A DNA stretch of 64,000 bases from Methanobrevibacter_A acididurans (GTDB lineage: Archaea; Methanobacteriota; Methanobacteria; Methanobacteriales; Methanobacteriaceae): the NCBI RefSeq assembly GCF_046197875.1, contig NZ_CP166991.1:682001-746000 (forward strand). The letters are read 5' to 3'. The notes beneath the pieces were generated by a model that did no database searches, was not told where the DNA came from, and worked only from the letters and a program-made list of their open reading frames with translations. Both the position numbers and the translations under genes were made by a program. Positions 9,729 to 19,318 of this stretch are shown piece after piece (position 1 is the stretch's first letter; each line of letters begins with the position of its first letter).

Positions 9729-10283
9729 TTAGAATTCTACTTTAGGTACAGTTTCAGCTTCTTCTGGTGCATCAAAGAATTCTTCTTCTTGGAAGTGGAA
9801 CATGTTAGCAATTATATTACTTGGGAACATTTGGCATTTATTATTGTACATTAATACAGTATCATTATAGAATTGTCTGCTGTATGCTATTTTATCTTCA
9901 GTTTCTGCTAATTGGTCTTGTAATTTTTGGAAATTAGTATTTGCTTTTAAATCAGGATAATTTTCTGCAACTGCAAATAATGATTTTAAAGCTCCACTTA
10001 ATTGATTATTAGCTGTACTTGTTTCTTCAACACCATTTGCATTCATTAAAGATGATCTAGCATTGGTTACATCTTCAAGGACTGTTTTTTCGTGACTTGC
10101 GTAACCTTTTACGGTTTCAACTAAGTTTGGAATTAAGTCCATTCTTCTTTTAAGTTGTACATCTATTTGACTCCAACTATTTTTTACTCGGTTTCTAGCA
10201 TTAATTAATCCATTATAAGTTGAAATTAAGTATATGATTATAATGAGGATTATTACTACTAGAATTATTAATATCCATGACAT
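9729..10283 (-). CDS. lemA: LemA family membrane protein
   Basis: 184 residues with an N-terminal transmembrane helix (LIILVVIILIIIIYLI) followed by the LemA signature YNGLINARNRVKNSWSQIDVQLKRR and a helical domain containing DLIPNLVETVKGYASHEK. The C-terminal FPSNIIANMFHFQEEEFF is also characteristic of the family. The helical domain faces outward in the current topology model. Its molecular role is poorly known. AAAGGAGTATG lies a few bases before the ATG. It is the first gene of a two-gene unit with the DUF2207 protein. Confidence 0.93.
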   Translation of the reverse strand: MSWILIILVVIILIIIIYLISTYNGLINARNRVKNSWSQIDVQLKRRMDLIPNLVETVKGYASHEKTVLEDVTNARSSLMNANGVEETSTANNQLSGALKSLFAVAENYPDLKANTNFQKLQDQLAETEDKIAYSRQFYNDTVLMYNNKCQMFPSNIIANMFHFQEEEFFDAPEEAETVPKVEF

Positions 10284-10636
10284 AAATTTTCATACTCCTT
10301 TTATTTATGCTTATTTTTATAAACTTTAAACTATTTATATTTTTATCCTTAATTTTTTCTTATTTTTAATTAAATTTATTATTTATGATTAATTACATTA
10401 TACAATTTTAATTTTATTCTTGTTTTGTTTACTTTTTGTTAATTTTTTTATTTTTTTTCTAAAAATTTTTTCACGAATATTCATTTGGTGTTTATAAATG
10501 AATTACTTAAATTATCTTTTTAGCATAAGGTATAATATATTAATTAAATCAAATAGATATATTATTAATAATTTTTATCAATTAATTTAGAAAATAAATT
10601 TACTTTATAATTTTATAAAATTGGGAGAGTATTAAT
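10284..10636. other. Intergenic region between divergent lemA and pyrG
   Basis: About 350 bases, extremely AT-rich, with no credible ORF on either strand. It must hold divergent promoters for lemA (leftward) and pyrG (rightward). GGGAGAG at 10623-10629 is the ribosome binding site that positions the unusual pyrG start. I see no clear operator dyad. Confidence 0.6.
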
Positions 10637-12238
10637 CTGACAAAATATATTTGTATAACTGGTGGAGTTGTTAGTTCTATTGGAAAAGGAATAACCTCTG
10701 CAAGTATAGGACGTCTTTTACGTTCATTTGGTTTGAAAGTTGCTGCAATTAAGATAGATCCTTATCTTAATTGGGATTCTGGAACATTAAATCCTTACCA
10801 ACATGGTGAAGTTTTTGTAACTTATGATGGGATGGAAACAGATTTAGATTTAGGTCATTATGAAAGATTCCTTGATGTGGAGTTACCTGGTGTTTCTAAT
10901 ATTACTACCGGTAAAGTTTACAGTGCGGTTATTGAGAAAGAACGTAAAGGTGAATTTTTAGGTGCTTGTGTACAAATTATTCCACATATCACTGATCAAA
11001 TTAAATCTATGATTCGTGAAGTTGCAGCTGAAGGTAATTATGATGTTTTAATGGTCGAACTTGGAGGTACTGTTGGTGATATTGAATCTCAACCATTCCT
11101 TGAAGCTTTAAGACAATTACGTAATGAGGAAGGTTTTGAAAATGTTATGTTTACTCATGTAACATTTGTACCATATCTAGATGCTGCTAAAGAATTTAAA
11201 ACTAAACCTACTCAACATTCTACTAAAGAATTACGTAGTATGGGTATTAATCCAGATATGATTGTTACACGTAGTCCTAAACCTATAGATGATGCTTTAC
11301 GTATGAAAATTGCACATTTCTGTGATGTGGGATATGATGCAGTAGTTCATACACCTGATGCTGATAGTATTTATGAAGTTCCATTAGTTTTAAATAATTT
11401 TGATGTTGGGAACTTTATAAATAATCGTTTAAATCTTGGAATAGACACTAATCCTAATAAACTTAATGAATGGGCTGAAGTTGTGGATAAATTAAAAATT
11501 CGAAGTCCTGTTGTTACTATTGGTATTGTAGGTAAATATGTTGAATATGAAGATGCATATATTAGTATTCGTGAATCATTACATCATGCAGCTGCTGAAG
11601 TAGGTGTTAAAATGAATATTGAATACTTCTCTAGTGATGTTGATGAGTTAAATAAAAATGAGTTAAAACATTTAGATGGTATTCTTGTTCCAGGTGGATT
11701 TGGTGAACGTGGTCTTAAAGGTAAACTTGAAGCTGTTGATTATGCATTAGATAATAATGTGCCTATTTTTGGTATTTGTCTTGGAATGCAATGTATGATT
11801 ATTGAGATTGCTCGTCGAAATGGTTTAACTGATGCTAATAGTACTGAATTTGATGCTGAAACACCTTATCCTGTTATAGATATGATGGAAGAGCAAAAGA
11901 AAGTTAAGAATATGGGTGGAACTATGCGTTTAGGTCAATATGATTGTAAATTAGTTCCAGATACTAAAACTTCTGAAGCTTATAATGTTCCTGAAGTTAA
12001 AGAAAGACATCGTCATAGATTTGAATTTAATAATGATTATAGGGATAAATTAGAAAGTTTAGGTGTGACTATTTCTGGTACTACTCCTGATGATTTTCTT
12101 GTTGAAATTATAGAAGTTAAAGATCATCCATGGTTTGTTGGTTGTCAATTCCATCCAGAATTTAAATCTAGACCTAATAGACCTCATCCTTTATTTGTTT
12201 CATTTGTTGATGCTGCAAATAATTATCGTCAAAATTAA
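10637..12238 (+). CDS. pyrG: CTP synthase (CTG start)
   Basis: Aminates UTP to CTP with ATP and glutamine. The synthetase domain opens with TKYICITGGVVSSIGKG, the family's N-terminal P-loop region. The C-terminal class I glutaminase contains PGGFGERG, GICLGMQ with the catalytic Cys, and CQFHPEFKSRP with the His/Glu pair. Read from 10637 it is 533 residues, the normal length. No ATG, GTG or TTG lies in frame between the stop codon at 10616 and TTG 10733, and starting at 10733 would delete the P-loop. CTG 10637 falls exactly where family members have Met and is 7 bases after GGGAGAG, so it is the probable initiator; ATT 10631 is the only other candidate. Confidence 0.93.
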   Translation: MTKYICITGGVVSSIGKGITSASIGRLLRSFGLKVAAIKIDPYLNWDSGTLNPYQHGEVFVTYDGMETDLDLGHYERFLDVELPGVSNITTGKVYSAVIEKERKGEFLGACVQIIPHITDQIKSMIREVAAEGNYDVLMVELGGTVGDIESQPFLEALRQLRNEEGFENVMFTHVTFVPYLDAAKEFKTKPTQHSTKELRSMGINPDMIVTRSPKPIDDALRMKIAHFCDVGYDAVVHTPDADSIYEVPLVLNNFDVGNFINNRLNLGIDTNPNKLNEWAEVVDKLKIRSPVVTIGIVGKYVEYEDAYISIRESLHHAAAEVGVKMNIEYFSSDVDELNKNELKHLDGILVPGGFGERGLKGKLEAVDYALDNNVPIFGICLGMQCMIIEIARRNGLTDANSTEFDAETPYPVIDMMEEQKKVKNMGGTMRLGQYDCKLVPDTKTSEAYNVPEVKERHRHRFEFNNDYRDKLESLGVTISGTTPDDFLVEIIEVKDHPWFVGCQFHPEFKSRPNRPHPLFVSFVDAANNYRQN

Positions 12239-12471
12239 ATTTTAAAATAATTTTTTTTTATTCATTTTTATCTTATTTTTCTTATTATATGTCTTGATTT
12301 TTCACTTTTTTTCCAATATATTTTGTTCTAATATGGATAAACTTTATAAACTACTTGTATTAATAATTATTAGTAATAAACTTGTACTGAAATATAATAA
12401 CATATTCAGTATGAATTTTTTTAAAACAATTTAATTAATATTAATAAAAATATTTTTTGGGATAAATTATT

Positions 12472-13257
12472 ATGGATATTATAACAGCAGCTATACTAAT
12501 CATATTATTTATTGTAATTTTGATTTTTAGTTTTTCAATGGGAATGTTAACTCCATTAATTAAGAAAAAAGAAATAGGATTAGTGATTATTATAGGAGTG
12601 ATTTTGGGAGTTGTTGGTGGAGCTTTTTTCATCACACCAACCTTGCAAGGTTATCCTCAAGCAGTAGGAACTTTAACACAAATTGTTGATGGTGGTCATG
12701 AAATAATGACAATTGAACTTCCATCTTCAGCAAATATTAATCAAGTAAAATCTAATATTGAACAAATGGATGGAGTGAATAATGTTTCAAGTAAAGGAAT
12801 TTTAATTCACACTCAACCTTTCTCGGACAATACTTCGGCTAGTTTAGATAAAAATATTATGTATATGAATGCTAATTTAAGTAATTGGAGTTTTGATAAT
12901 AAAGCAGGCATAATTAATGTAAATTTCACTAATAATAATCTTACACATAATCTTAAAACTTTAAAAGAAAGATTATTCTCTGATTATGGTGTTTCTTATA
13001 GTTATGCTGTAATTGAATTACAAGTTGATGCTCAAGCTGGTAGTGTGCAACATATTACAACTGAATTATCTAAGGATAATATTGTTGTAAGTGATGTTAA
13101 TGGTCCTGTACATGATTCAATAGCTAATGCTCAAAATAATATGCCATCTTCTACAGTAGTAGTCCTATTTTGTGCAATTCTTGGCGGATTTGTAACATTA
13201 CTTGGAGTGTATATAGATCCAATTAGAAGATTTTTAGGTAATATTAAGTGGCGTTAG
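12472..13257 (+). CDS. Conserved membrane protein of unknown function
   Basis: 261 residues. Two N-terminal transmembrane helices (about 4-26 and 34-54) are joined by a short KKKE loop. About 180 exported hydrophilic residues follow with two similar halves, each carrying a segment like IMTIELPSSANINQVKSNIEQ or VQHITTELSKDNI. A third helix near 225-247 (VVVLFCAILGGFVTLLGVYI) precedes a basic cytosolic tail. I do not recognise a named family. It lies 233 bases downstream of pyrG, a position I recall being occupied by a similar membrane protein in related genomes. TTGGGATAAATT upstream of the ATG is only a weak ribosome binding site. Confidence 0.7.
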   Translation: MDIITAAILIILFIVILIFSFSMGMLTPLIKKKEIGLVIIIGVILGVVGGAFFITPTLQGYPQAVGTLTQIVDGGHEIMTIELPSSANINQVKSNIEQMDGVNNVSSKGILIHTQPFSDNTSASLDKNIMYMNANLSNWSFDNKAGIINVNFTNNNLTHNLKTLKERLFSDYGVSYSYAVIELQVDAQAGSVQHITTELSKDNIVVSDVNGPVHDSIANAQNNMPSSTVVVLFCAILGGFVTLLGVYIDPIRRFLGNIKWR

Positions 13258-13668
13258 TACCTTTTAATAAATTCTTATTTTTTTTGGGGGATTAAATTAT
13301 AATCCTCATTTTTAATCTTTTTTTTTAAATTTAATTTAGTTAATATTTTCTAGTTTTAATCGCAGAAGATTTAAAACTAATAAGAGATACTATAAGTGTC
13401 ATCTATGAAGAAATGGTAATATGTTTAAATAAATATTTCATAGATGTTTATTTTTTTCATTTTCTAAAAGGATGTTTTGTAAAATAAAATCTACCTTAAA
13501 AATTTTAAAAATGAGTAAATAATAAATAAATGATTTTTTTTCAGGGTCAGAAAAACCCTTAAACTATTTTTTTTAGATTAAAATCTATTTTATTTATAAA
13601 AAATTTTTATACTATTTTATATAAAATTAATATTATTAATTAAGAATTTAATAGGATTAATGTTTTTT
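13258..13668. other. Intergenic region with a 10-bp inverted repeat
   Basis: About 400 bases without a credible gene. It contains T-rich runs just after the membrane-protein stop, the spaced inverted repeat listed at 13400-13446, and an AT-rich lead-in to the diphthamide gene. I see no tRNA or other GC-rich RNA signature. Confidence 0.55.
13400..13446. repeat. Spaced inverted repeat
   Basis: CATCTATGAA at 13400-13409 and its exact reverse complement TTCATAGATG at 13437-13446 are separated by 27 bases. It could be a weak RNA hairpin, a protein-binding dyad or the remnant of a small mobile element; nothing favours one strongly. Confidence 0.4.
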
Positions 13669-14349
13669 ATGAAATCTGCAATATTATTTAGTGGTGGAAA
13701 AGATAGTACAATGGCTTTAAATTATTCATTGAAGCATGGGGATGAAGTATTATATTTACTTAGTATGAAAAGTAAAAATCCAGAATCTTACATGTTCCAT
13801 GTTCCCAATATTGATTTAACAAGTCTTATTAGTGAAGCTGTAGGAATACCTCTTATTCAAGGTAAAAGTTCAGGAGTTAAAGAAGAAGAATTGGTTGATT
13901 TGAAAAAAGAATTAATTAAACTTAAAAATCTTGGTGTGGAAGCAGTTTATACTGGTGCTTTATTCAGCCAATACCAAAAATCTAGGATAGATAAATTAAC
14001 AAGTGAAGTTGGTTTAGATTGTATTAATCCTTATTGGCATATGGATCCTGAAGAATATATGAATCTTGTTATAAGTGAAGGATTTGATGTAATAATTTGT
14101 GGAGTATTTGCTTATGGTTTAAATGAATCTTGGCTTGGAAAACACATCACAACTGAAGTTTTAGAGGATTTAAAACAGGTTAATAAGGAGTGTAGGATTA
14201 ATTTAGCTTTTGAAGGTGGTGAAGCTGAAACATTTGTCCTTGATGGTCCTATCTTTAAAAAGAGAATTAAAATTTTAGAAGCTGTAAATGATTGGCATGT
14301 TGATAATGGGACTTATAATATAATTGATGCTGAACTTGAAGATAAATAA
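13669..14349 (+). CDS. dph6: Diphthine-ammonia ligase family (PP-loop ATPase)
   Basis: Catalyses the last, ATP-dependent amidation that makes diphthamide on elongation factor 2. The N-terminus MKSAILFSGGKDSTMAL is the adenylating PP-loop of the family. Further family segments are AVYTGALFSQYQKSRID, the NPYWHMDPEEYM region, and the C-terminal NLAFEGGEAETFVLDGP. At 226 residues it is a normal archaeal length. I chose ATG 13669 because MKSA matches usual starts; ATG 13660 (adding MFF) is possible and closer to AGGATT. Neighbours do not bear on function. Confidence 0.87.
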   Translation: MKSAILFSGGKDSTMALNYSLKHGDEVLYLLSMKSKNPESYMFHVPNIDLTSLISEAVGIPLIQGKSSGVKEEELVDLKKELIKLKNLGVEAVYTGALFSQYQKSRIDKLTSEVGLDCINPYWHMDPEEYMNLVISEGFDVIICGVFAYGLNESWLGKHITTEVLEDLKQVNKECRINLAFEGGEAETFVLDGPIFKKRIKILEAVNDWHVDNGTYNIIDAELEDK

Positions 14350-14411
14350 TTTTTATTCAATTCTTTTTTTATAAATTTTTAAATACTATATTAAATAATA
14401 AGTTTAATTAT

Positions 14412-15083
14412 ATGTATGATATATTTTTATGGATAATCACATTTGTTTATGTAGGAATTGTATTTTTCATTTCAGAGAAAGTTTTTAATAGTGAATCTGT
14501 TTTTTCACGAAAATTTTTACATATAATGATGGGTAATTTAATATTTATAATGCCATTTTATAGTAGTAATCTTGTAATGGCAATTTTTGTTACTTTACCA
14601 ATTGCAATAGTATTGTTTTTAATGACAGATTATTCTCCAATTCAAATTATGAATAGTGGAACAACTCGTTCTGGTCATAATCTTGGATTATTCTATTATG
14701 CATTTATTTGGACAATTCTTTTAATTATATTCCCTAATAATCTTGGTATTGTTGCTTTAAGTATTGGTGCTATGTCTTATGGTGATGGTTTTGCTAGTGT
14801 TATAGGTGGAATGTATGGTAAGCATATTTATAATCTCACAGGTGATGATAAAACATTGGAAGGTTCTGTGGGAATGTTTTGTGCTATTATAGTGTCTAGT
14901 TTAGTTATTGTTGGATTTTATTTATTAGTTGGTGCTAGTGTTCCAAGTTTTAATGTGTTTAGTTTAGTTTTAATTGCATTAATTGCAACATTTGTTGAAA
15001 GTGTTAGTCCTAAAGGTTTAGATAATATTATGGTTCCATTATCAACAGGAATACTTTATTGGATATTAACTGTATTATTATGA
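14412..15083 (+). CDS. Dolichol/phytol kinase-like integral membrane protein
   Basis: 223 residues with about seven hydrophobic helices. The sequence HNLGLFYYAFIWTI, followed by AMSYGDGFASVIGGMYGKH and a DDKTLEGSVGMF block, matches the CTP-dependent polyprenol/dolichol/phytol kinase family (COG0170), close to CDP-diglyceride synthetases. The conserved GDG and K.LEG motifs are the probable nucleotide-binding site. In an archaeon the natural substrate would be a polyprenol or an isoprenoid alcohol used for lipids or glycan carriers; which one is unknown. It lies 62 bases after dph6 and 37 before the thymidylate-kinase-like gene, so it may be cotranscribed with the latter. Confidence 0.78.
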   Translation: MYDIFLWIITFVYVGIVFFISEKVFNSESVFSRKFLHIMMGNLIFIMPFYSSNLVMAIFVTLPIAIVLFLMTDYSPIQIMNSGTTRSGHNLGLFYYAFIWTILLIIFPNNLGIVALSIGAMSYGDGFASVIGGMYGKHIYNLTGDDKTLEGSVGMFCAIIVSSLVIVGFYLLVGASVPSFNVFSLVLIALIATFVESVSPKGLDNIMVPLSTGILYWILTVLL

Positions 15084-15120
15084 TGGAAAAAAATTATTTT
15101 AGTTAAAGGTGTGTTTTCAG

Positions 15121-15696
15121 ATGAGATTTATAGTTGTGGATGGATTAGATGGATCTGGTAAGGATACTCAATCACATTTACTTTATAAAAAGTATAGTAA
15201 AAAGGGGTCTTGTGTTTTACGTTCTCATCCTTCAAAGGACACTGTTTTTGGTCGAAAGAGTAAAGAAGCATTACTTGGCCGGGGTGAATTAAATAAGTTA
15301 AAAGCTACAGTTTTTTATGGTTTAGATGTGATTCATTCTCTTATTAAATATTATGGTACTGCTGAGACTGTTATTTTCACTCGTTACACTTTGGCTGTTT
15401 CTTATCTTCCTGGACTTGTTGGTTTGTTTATTTATAAAATTGTTTGTGTTATTTTACCTACTAGTGATTATATGTTCTTTTTAGATGTTTCTCCTAATGA
15501 ATCTTTAAAACGTATGGATTCAAGAGGAGAGGAAACTGAAATGTTTGAAAATTATGATAGTTTACATGAAACACGTCAAAAAATTTCTAATGTGATTTAT
15601 AATTGGAATGTTATCCCTGCAGATAATAGTGTTGAAGAAGTTTTTAATGAAATTGATAATACTATTAAGACTGTGGATTATAAAAAGTTAAATTAA
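15121..15696 (+). CDS. Thymidylate kinase-like protein
   Basis: A small P-loop kinase. MRFIVVDGLDGSGKDTQ is the Walker A region of thymidylate kinases (phosphorylation of dTMP to dTDP). TRYTLAVSYLPGL occupies the position of the DRY/nucleoside-binding segment, and DVSPNESLKRMDSRG is the LID-type region. ATG 15121 is preferred over GTG 15109 because AAAGGTG ends 9-10 bases before it and the chain then begins directly with strand 1. DRY is replaced by TRY and the protein is divergent, so another nucleotide or lipid phosphate substrate cannot be excluded; the adjacent lipid kinase-like gene makes that worth noting. Confidence 0.72.
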   Translation: MRFIVVDGLDGSGKDTQSHLLYKKYSKKGSCVLRSHPSKDTVFGRKSKEALLGRGELNKLKATVFYGLDVIHSLIKYYGTAETVIFTRYTLAVSYLPGLVGLFIYKIVCVILPTSDYMFFLDVSPNESLKRMDSRGEETEMFENYDSLHETRQKISNVIYNWNVIPADNSVEEVFNEIDNTIKTVDYKKLN

Positions 15697-15716
15697 AAAA
15701 AAATAGTGTAAAAATG

Positions 15717-16283
15717 TTATTGTAAGTAAATTGTTTCATGATTTAAGATTTTATCAAAAAATGTGTCTATTTTATTGTTGTATTCTTCAAATGTTGATTC
15801 GTTTACTATGATATAATCACTTGTTGCAATCACATTACCTATTCCGAATTCTAATTCTCTTTTGTCACGTAATCTGAAACTGTTAATGTCTTGTGTATCG
15901 TCTCCACGTCCTCTTTTACTTATACGGTTAAATCTTGTTAGGGGGCTTGCAAAGACTGATATTAATGTGAAATCTGGGAATGCGTCTTTAAACAGTTCTA
16001 CTTCAAATGGGCTTCTTATTCCTTCAACTATTATTAAATTTTCGTTATCTGGACATGTTTCTATTAATTCTTTAACTTTGTTTATTGTGAATTTTGCTAC
16101 AACATATTGTCCATGTTCTAATCTGAGATTAGTTGCTGTTGTTCCTGTATCTTCGCCCCGTTTTTTTGCTTCTTCTCGTATAACATCACCCATATTTGTT
16201 ACAAGGTAACCTTTTTCTATAGAATATTTTGAAATGAAACTTTTTCCTGAGCCAGGTAGTCCTGAGATTCCAATTACTTTCAT
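15717..16283 (-). CDS. UPF0200 family P-loop kinase-like protein
   Basis: MKVIGISGLPGSGKSF is a Walker A motif of the adenylate-kinase/dephospho-CoA-kinase superfamily. The segments TNMGDVIREEAKKRG, EGIRSPFEVELFK and RFNRISKRGRGDD identify the archaeal UPF0200 family. Its proven substrate is unclear to me. It lies 26 bases downstream of the phosphopantoate-beta-alanine ligase gene on the same strand, which supports a CoA-pathway role such as dephospho-CoA kinase, as inference. ATG 16283 is chosen because GTGAT, complementary to the 16S 3' end, is just upstream and overlaps a longer GTG reading from 16292. Confidence 0.8.
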   Translation of the reverse strand: MKVIGISGLPGSGKSFISKYSIEKGYLVTNMGDVIREEAKKRGEDTGTTATNLRLEHGQYVVAKFTINKVKELIETCPDNENLIIVEGIRSPFEVELFKDAFPDFTLISVFASPLTRFNRISKRGRGDDTQDINSFRLRDKRELEFGIGNVIATSDYIIVNESTFEEYNNKIDTFFDKILNHETIYLQ

Positions 16284-16309
16284 TTGTATCACTTATTTTT
16301 ACTTTTTGT

Positions 16310-17047
16310 TTATTGTTTTATTTTAAATTCATCTAATGATTTTTTTAAGTTTTCTTTATTATTAAAATCTTTTATGATTTTTTCTAAATCTTTAGTTTCA
16401 TAGTTTTTATATTCTTTAGCTAGTTTTGTCATGTATGGAATTGCTCGTACAATATTGTCCACTATTGTAACTGTACTCATTTGAGCAGTTCGTGATAGTG
16501 GATTTAAATCTATTGTGATGATTTCTTTTCCATGTTCAACAAGTATTTCTGCACGATCCCCATCTTCTAATGGGACTAAAACCACATCGGAAGTGTAAAT
16601 GCCTTCAGGTGAAGCAGTTGATCGGGGATTTGTTATTCCATCAATATTTAATAATTCACTTGTGTTAGTTCCAAGGATATCATCCCATCCATGTTCTTTA
16701 AACATTTTTTCAATAATTTGCACACGTTCTTCACTACGATAGAATAAGTTAAGCTCGATTTTACATTCTAATTGGGTAGCTAAATCAATTATTTCATCTA
16801 TAACTAATGCTGTTGTGTTACCATTAACTGAGAGTACAGGGTTTTTTGCTAGTAATAATTTACATACTGCTACTTTCATAGCTTCTTCTGCAGGAGGACA
16901 AGTTTTTTCACCTAAAAGGTAATCGAATGTTTCTCCTCTTCCATGAGCTATCATACCTGAATCAGCAAGGTAACCTTCTTTAAATGCATTTTTAATTTTA
17001 TCTCTTAAAACGAGGGATTCATATCTTGGATGATTTTTAGGAATCAT
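16310..17047 (-). CDS. 4-phosphopantoate--beta-alanine ligase
   Basis: The archaeal phosphopantothenate synthetase (COG1701) joins 4-phosphopantoate and beta-alanine with ATP on the way to coenzyme A, replacing bacterial PanC/CoaA. The N-terminus contains HPRYESLVLRDKI and the segment GMIAHGRGETFDYLLGE. The core has LSVNGNTTALV, LNLFYRSEERV, DIL-GTNTSELLN and DLNPLSRTAQMSTVTIVDNI, all characteristic. Length 245 is normal. It is the first gene of a leftward pair with the UPF0200 kinase. Confidence 0.9.
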   Translation of the reverse strand: MIPKNHPRYESLVLRDKIKNAFKEGYLADSGMIAHGRGETFDYLLGEKTCPPAEEAMKVAVCKLLLAKNPVLSVNGNTTALVIDEIIDLATQLECKIELNLFYRSEERVQIIEKMFKEHGWDDILGTNTSELLNIDGITNPRSTASPEGIYTSDVVLVPLEDGDRAEILVEHGKEIITIDLNPLSRTAQMSTVTIVDNIVRAIPYMTKLAKEYKNYETKDLEKIIKDFNNKENLKKSLDEFKIKQ

Positions 17048-17179
17048 AATATTATAATTTATGTTTTTTTTATTTATAAAAATTTATATTATATAAAATT
17101 TTTTTTAAATGAAATATTATAAATAATTGGAATTTAATAAATTATAATTATATTTTTGAATTTAGGAAACAATTGTATA

Positions 17180-17971
17180 ATGGGTTTGTTAAAATTGAAA
17201 ACTATAGGAAGTATTAATCATATATTTGAGGATTCTTTTAAAGAAAAATATTCTGAAAAATTTGCAAATTATGGTGAGGATTCATATTGTTTAGCTTTAA
17301 CTGATTATAAAAATCATATAATCAATTTTGTTACTTTTACTTTAGATGAATTTTTTGTAGAAACTAGTAATGTTGAATGTGAATTTGATTCCTCGCTAAA
17401 TGATTTATCTGAACTTATCACTTCTTTAAAATATGGGGTTGATGTTTTTAAACCTTATGATAATGGGGAGGATTATACTATTTCTTATCTTTCAGATATT
17501 AGTTTTCGTTTCTTTCTTAATTTAGGATTTTTAAACACTAATCAAATCCTTAATAAACCTTTAAAAATTATTTTCCCAAAATTTAAAGAATTAGGTCTTT
17601 TTGAAATATATAATAATTCTTATAATTTAAATAGGATGAATAACTTTAAATTAATACTATTTTTTAATGAGGAGTTATTATTTGATGCTAATTATCGTTT
17701 ATCTAGATATAAAGATTATTTAGTGCAGATGGTTGATGCTATTTCAGATTTTCATTATATGAAAAGGATTCAGCATATTTTTAATGAATCTACAACACCT
17801 TTAATTATTATTCAAGAGGGGATGGTTGTAGAAGTAAATGATGCTTACTTAGAATTGTTTGGTTTTAAAAAAGAAGATATTGTTGGTAAGCCTTATAATT
17901 TTTCTACTAAAAATTCTTTAAACATGAGTTTATCTGAGCGTAAAGATAGGCTCTGTCAAAAACTTAGTTGA
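17180..17971 (+). pseudogene. N-terminal half of a histidine kinase cut by an IS
   Basis: About 256 native residues, then seven encoded by the IS end before a stop at 17971. The protein begins with the same soluble sensor region as the kinases at 41438-48935 (here KYGVDVFKPYDNGEDYTISY) and enters a PAS domain (FNESTTPLIIIQEGMVVEVNDAYLELF written in parts). Removing the IS and one target copy joins codon GAT 17945-17947 to ATT 19318-19320 without any frame change, giving a protein of about 526 residues. The break falls after the PAS domain and before the kinase core, so this fragment has no catalytic part. ATG 17180 is preferred; an in-frame TTG lies at 17156. Confidence 0.9.
17941..17948. repeat. 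Left target-site duplication of IS copy 1
   Basis: TAAAGATA directly abuts the left terminus of the IS and is repeated exactly at 19311-19318. An intact 8-bp duplication indicates a simple and fairly recent transposition. Confidence 0.95.
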
Positions 17972-19310
17972 TTTTATTTTTTGAAATATTTTGACTCATA
18001 ATTTTTTTAAGCTTTTTTATGGCTTTAATTATGATTTAGAAATAGTAAATTTAATATATTAAGTGGAGCTAATATATTTATATGACTAATAAAAAAATAA
18101 AAGTTCCATGTTATACTATGGAGCCTATACAATTTAAACTTTACTATTTTTGTGAAGAGTTTTCTGGTTTTAGATTTGGTGTGTCTAAAAAGTTAGTTGG
18201 GTGTCAGGATATGAGTCCTGAATTGATTCGTCTTGAAAAAAAATGGTGAAATAATTTTTAGCAATAGTGTTGCTGTTTGTCCAGTGTGTGGGTCTCACCA
18301 CAATGTTAAAGATGGTAAAATGGAACGTGAATTGATTTTCATGAACTTAGGGAATTAAACTTGTAAAGTTCAAAGATATAAATGCATTAGATGTGGTAAT
18401 GTGTTTAGTGCTGATTTGTCATCTATAGTTGAGGTTAATCGGAATATTACTAAGCCAGTGATTGATTTTATCTTTAAATCCTATAGTATTGGTGGTGATA
18501 GTATTTGTAAAATCATGCACAGGTTAAAAGAAATCCATAATGTGGATATTTCTTATCAAAGTGTTGAAAACATTTTATTGGGCTTTGAATATGATTTTGA
18601 TAATGGTTTTTATAGTTTTTCTGGTTATTACTTGTTTGATGCTTTGTGGGTTAAAATTAACAGCACGTGGAATTATCTTTTGGCCTTATTCGACCTACAT
18701 AGTAATACTATTGTATTCCTATGATTTAGCCTCTTCTGAGTCAGAAAAAAGTATTTTACAAGTTTTTAAGTGAATCTACTTACAATCAAGATCGTAAATA
18801 TATTGTTACTGATTTGAAACATGAATATCGTCAACCCATACGAAAATTAGGTTTTAAACACCAATTCTGTGTGTTTCACACAAAACAAAAAATAAACATG
18901 AGACATAAACGATTACTTAAAACAAAACAAATTAAGTTATGAAGATATTGAATCTGTAAAAAGTTTTAAACATGAAATTTTCAATATTATGGATGCTCCA
19001 GACTTAGAAACAGCTAAAACAAAAAGAGATCAACTTATCAAAGAACAAAAAACCCTACCTGAACCAATTTTCAAAATCTTATGGAAATTCATAGTCCCCT
19101 ACTTCAAAAACTTAACATATTACATTAAAAACACTAACATTAGTCGTACGAGTAACAAAATCGAGAATATATTCCAAAAAGTATTCCCAAAACATATTAA
19201 AAGACTAATGAAAACAAAAACCGGATTAATCAACAGATTTAAACTAAAACTAGAATTTTGGAACATAAAAAATAAAAACCAAAATCATCAACTAAATTTT
19301 TGACAGAGCC
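17949..19310 (+). mobile_element. Insertion sequence, copy 1 (1362 bp)
   Basis: Bounded by GGCTCTGTCAAAAACTTAG on the left and its near-exact reverse complement ending TTTTTGACAGAGCC on the right; about 23 of the terminal 24 bases pair. Flanked by perfect 8-bp direct repeats. The same element is at 55487-56849. The GGCTCTGT ends, the 8-bp duplication and a DDE-type transposase with an N-terminal zinc ribbon resemble IS6-like or other archaeal DDE elements; I did not assign a family. It interrupts a histidine kinase gene in the same orientation. Confidence 0.95.
18082..19303 (+). pseudogene. Degenerate DDE transposase of IS copy 1
   Basis: Reading through lesions, it starts MTNKKIKVPCYTMEPIQF, passes a zinc ribbon (CPVCG...KCIRCG), then a DDE core: FDALWVKIN (first Asp), YIVTDLKHEYR (second Asp) and SNKIENIFQKVF (Glu). 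Lesions are: a frameshift at an A8 run near 18235-18245; an in-frame TAA near 18357; a one-base frameshift near 18715-18722; a frameshift near 18770; and another near 18940. The same five sites are broken in copy 2, so the inactivation predates the spread of both copies. The third segment alone (18989-19303) is a 104-codon ORF. Confidence 0.88.
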
Positions 19311-19318
19311 TAAAGATA
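19311..19318. repeat. Right target-site duplication of IS copy 1
   Basis: TAAAGATA, identical to 17941-17948 and abutting the right terminus of the IS. Confidence 0.95.

Noticed and set aside
18082..19303. Programmed frameshifting of the IS transposase
   Set aside because: One slippery A8 site would be plausible, but five separate breaks including a nonsense codon are too many for a working recoded gene.
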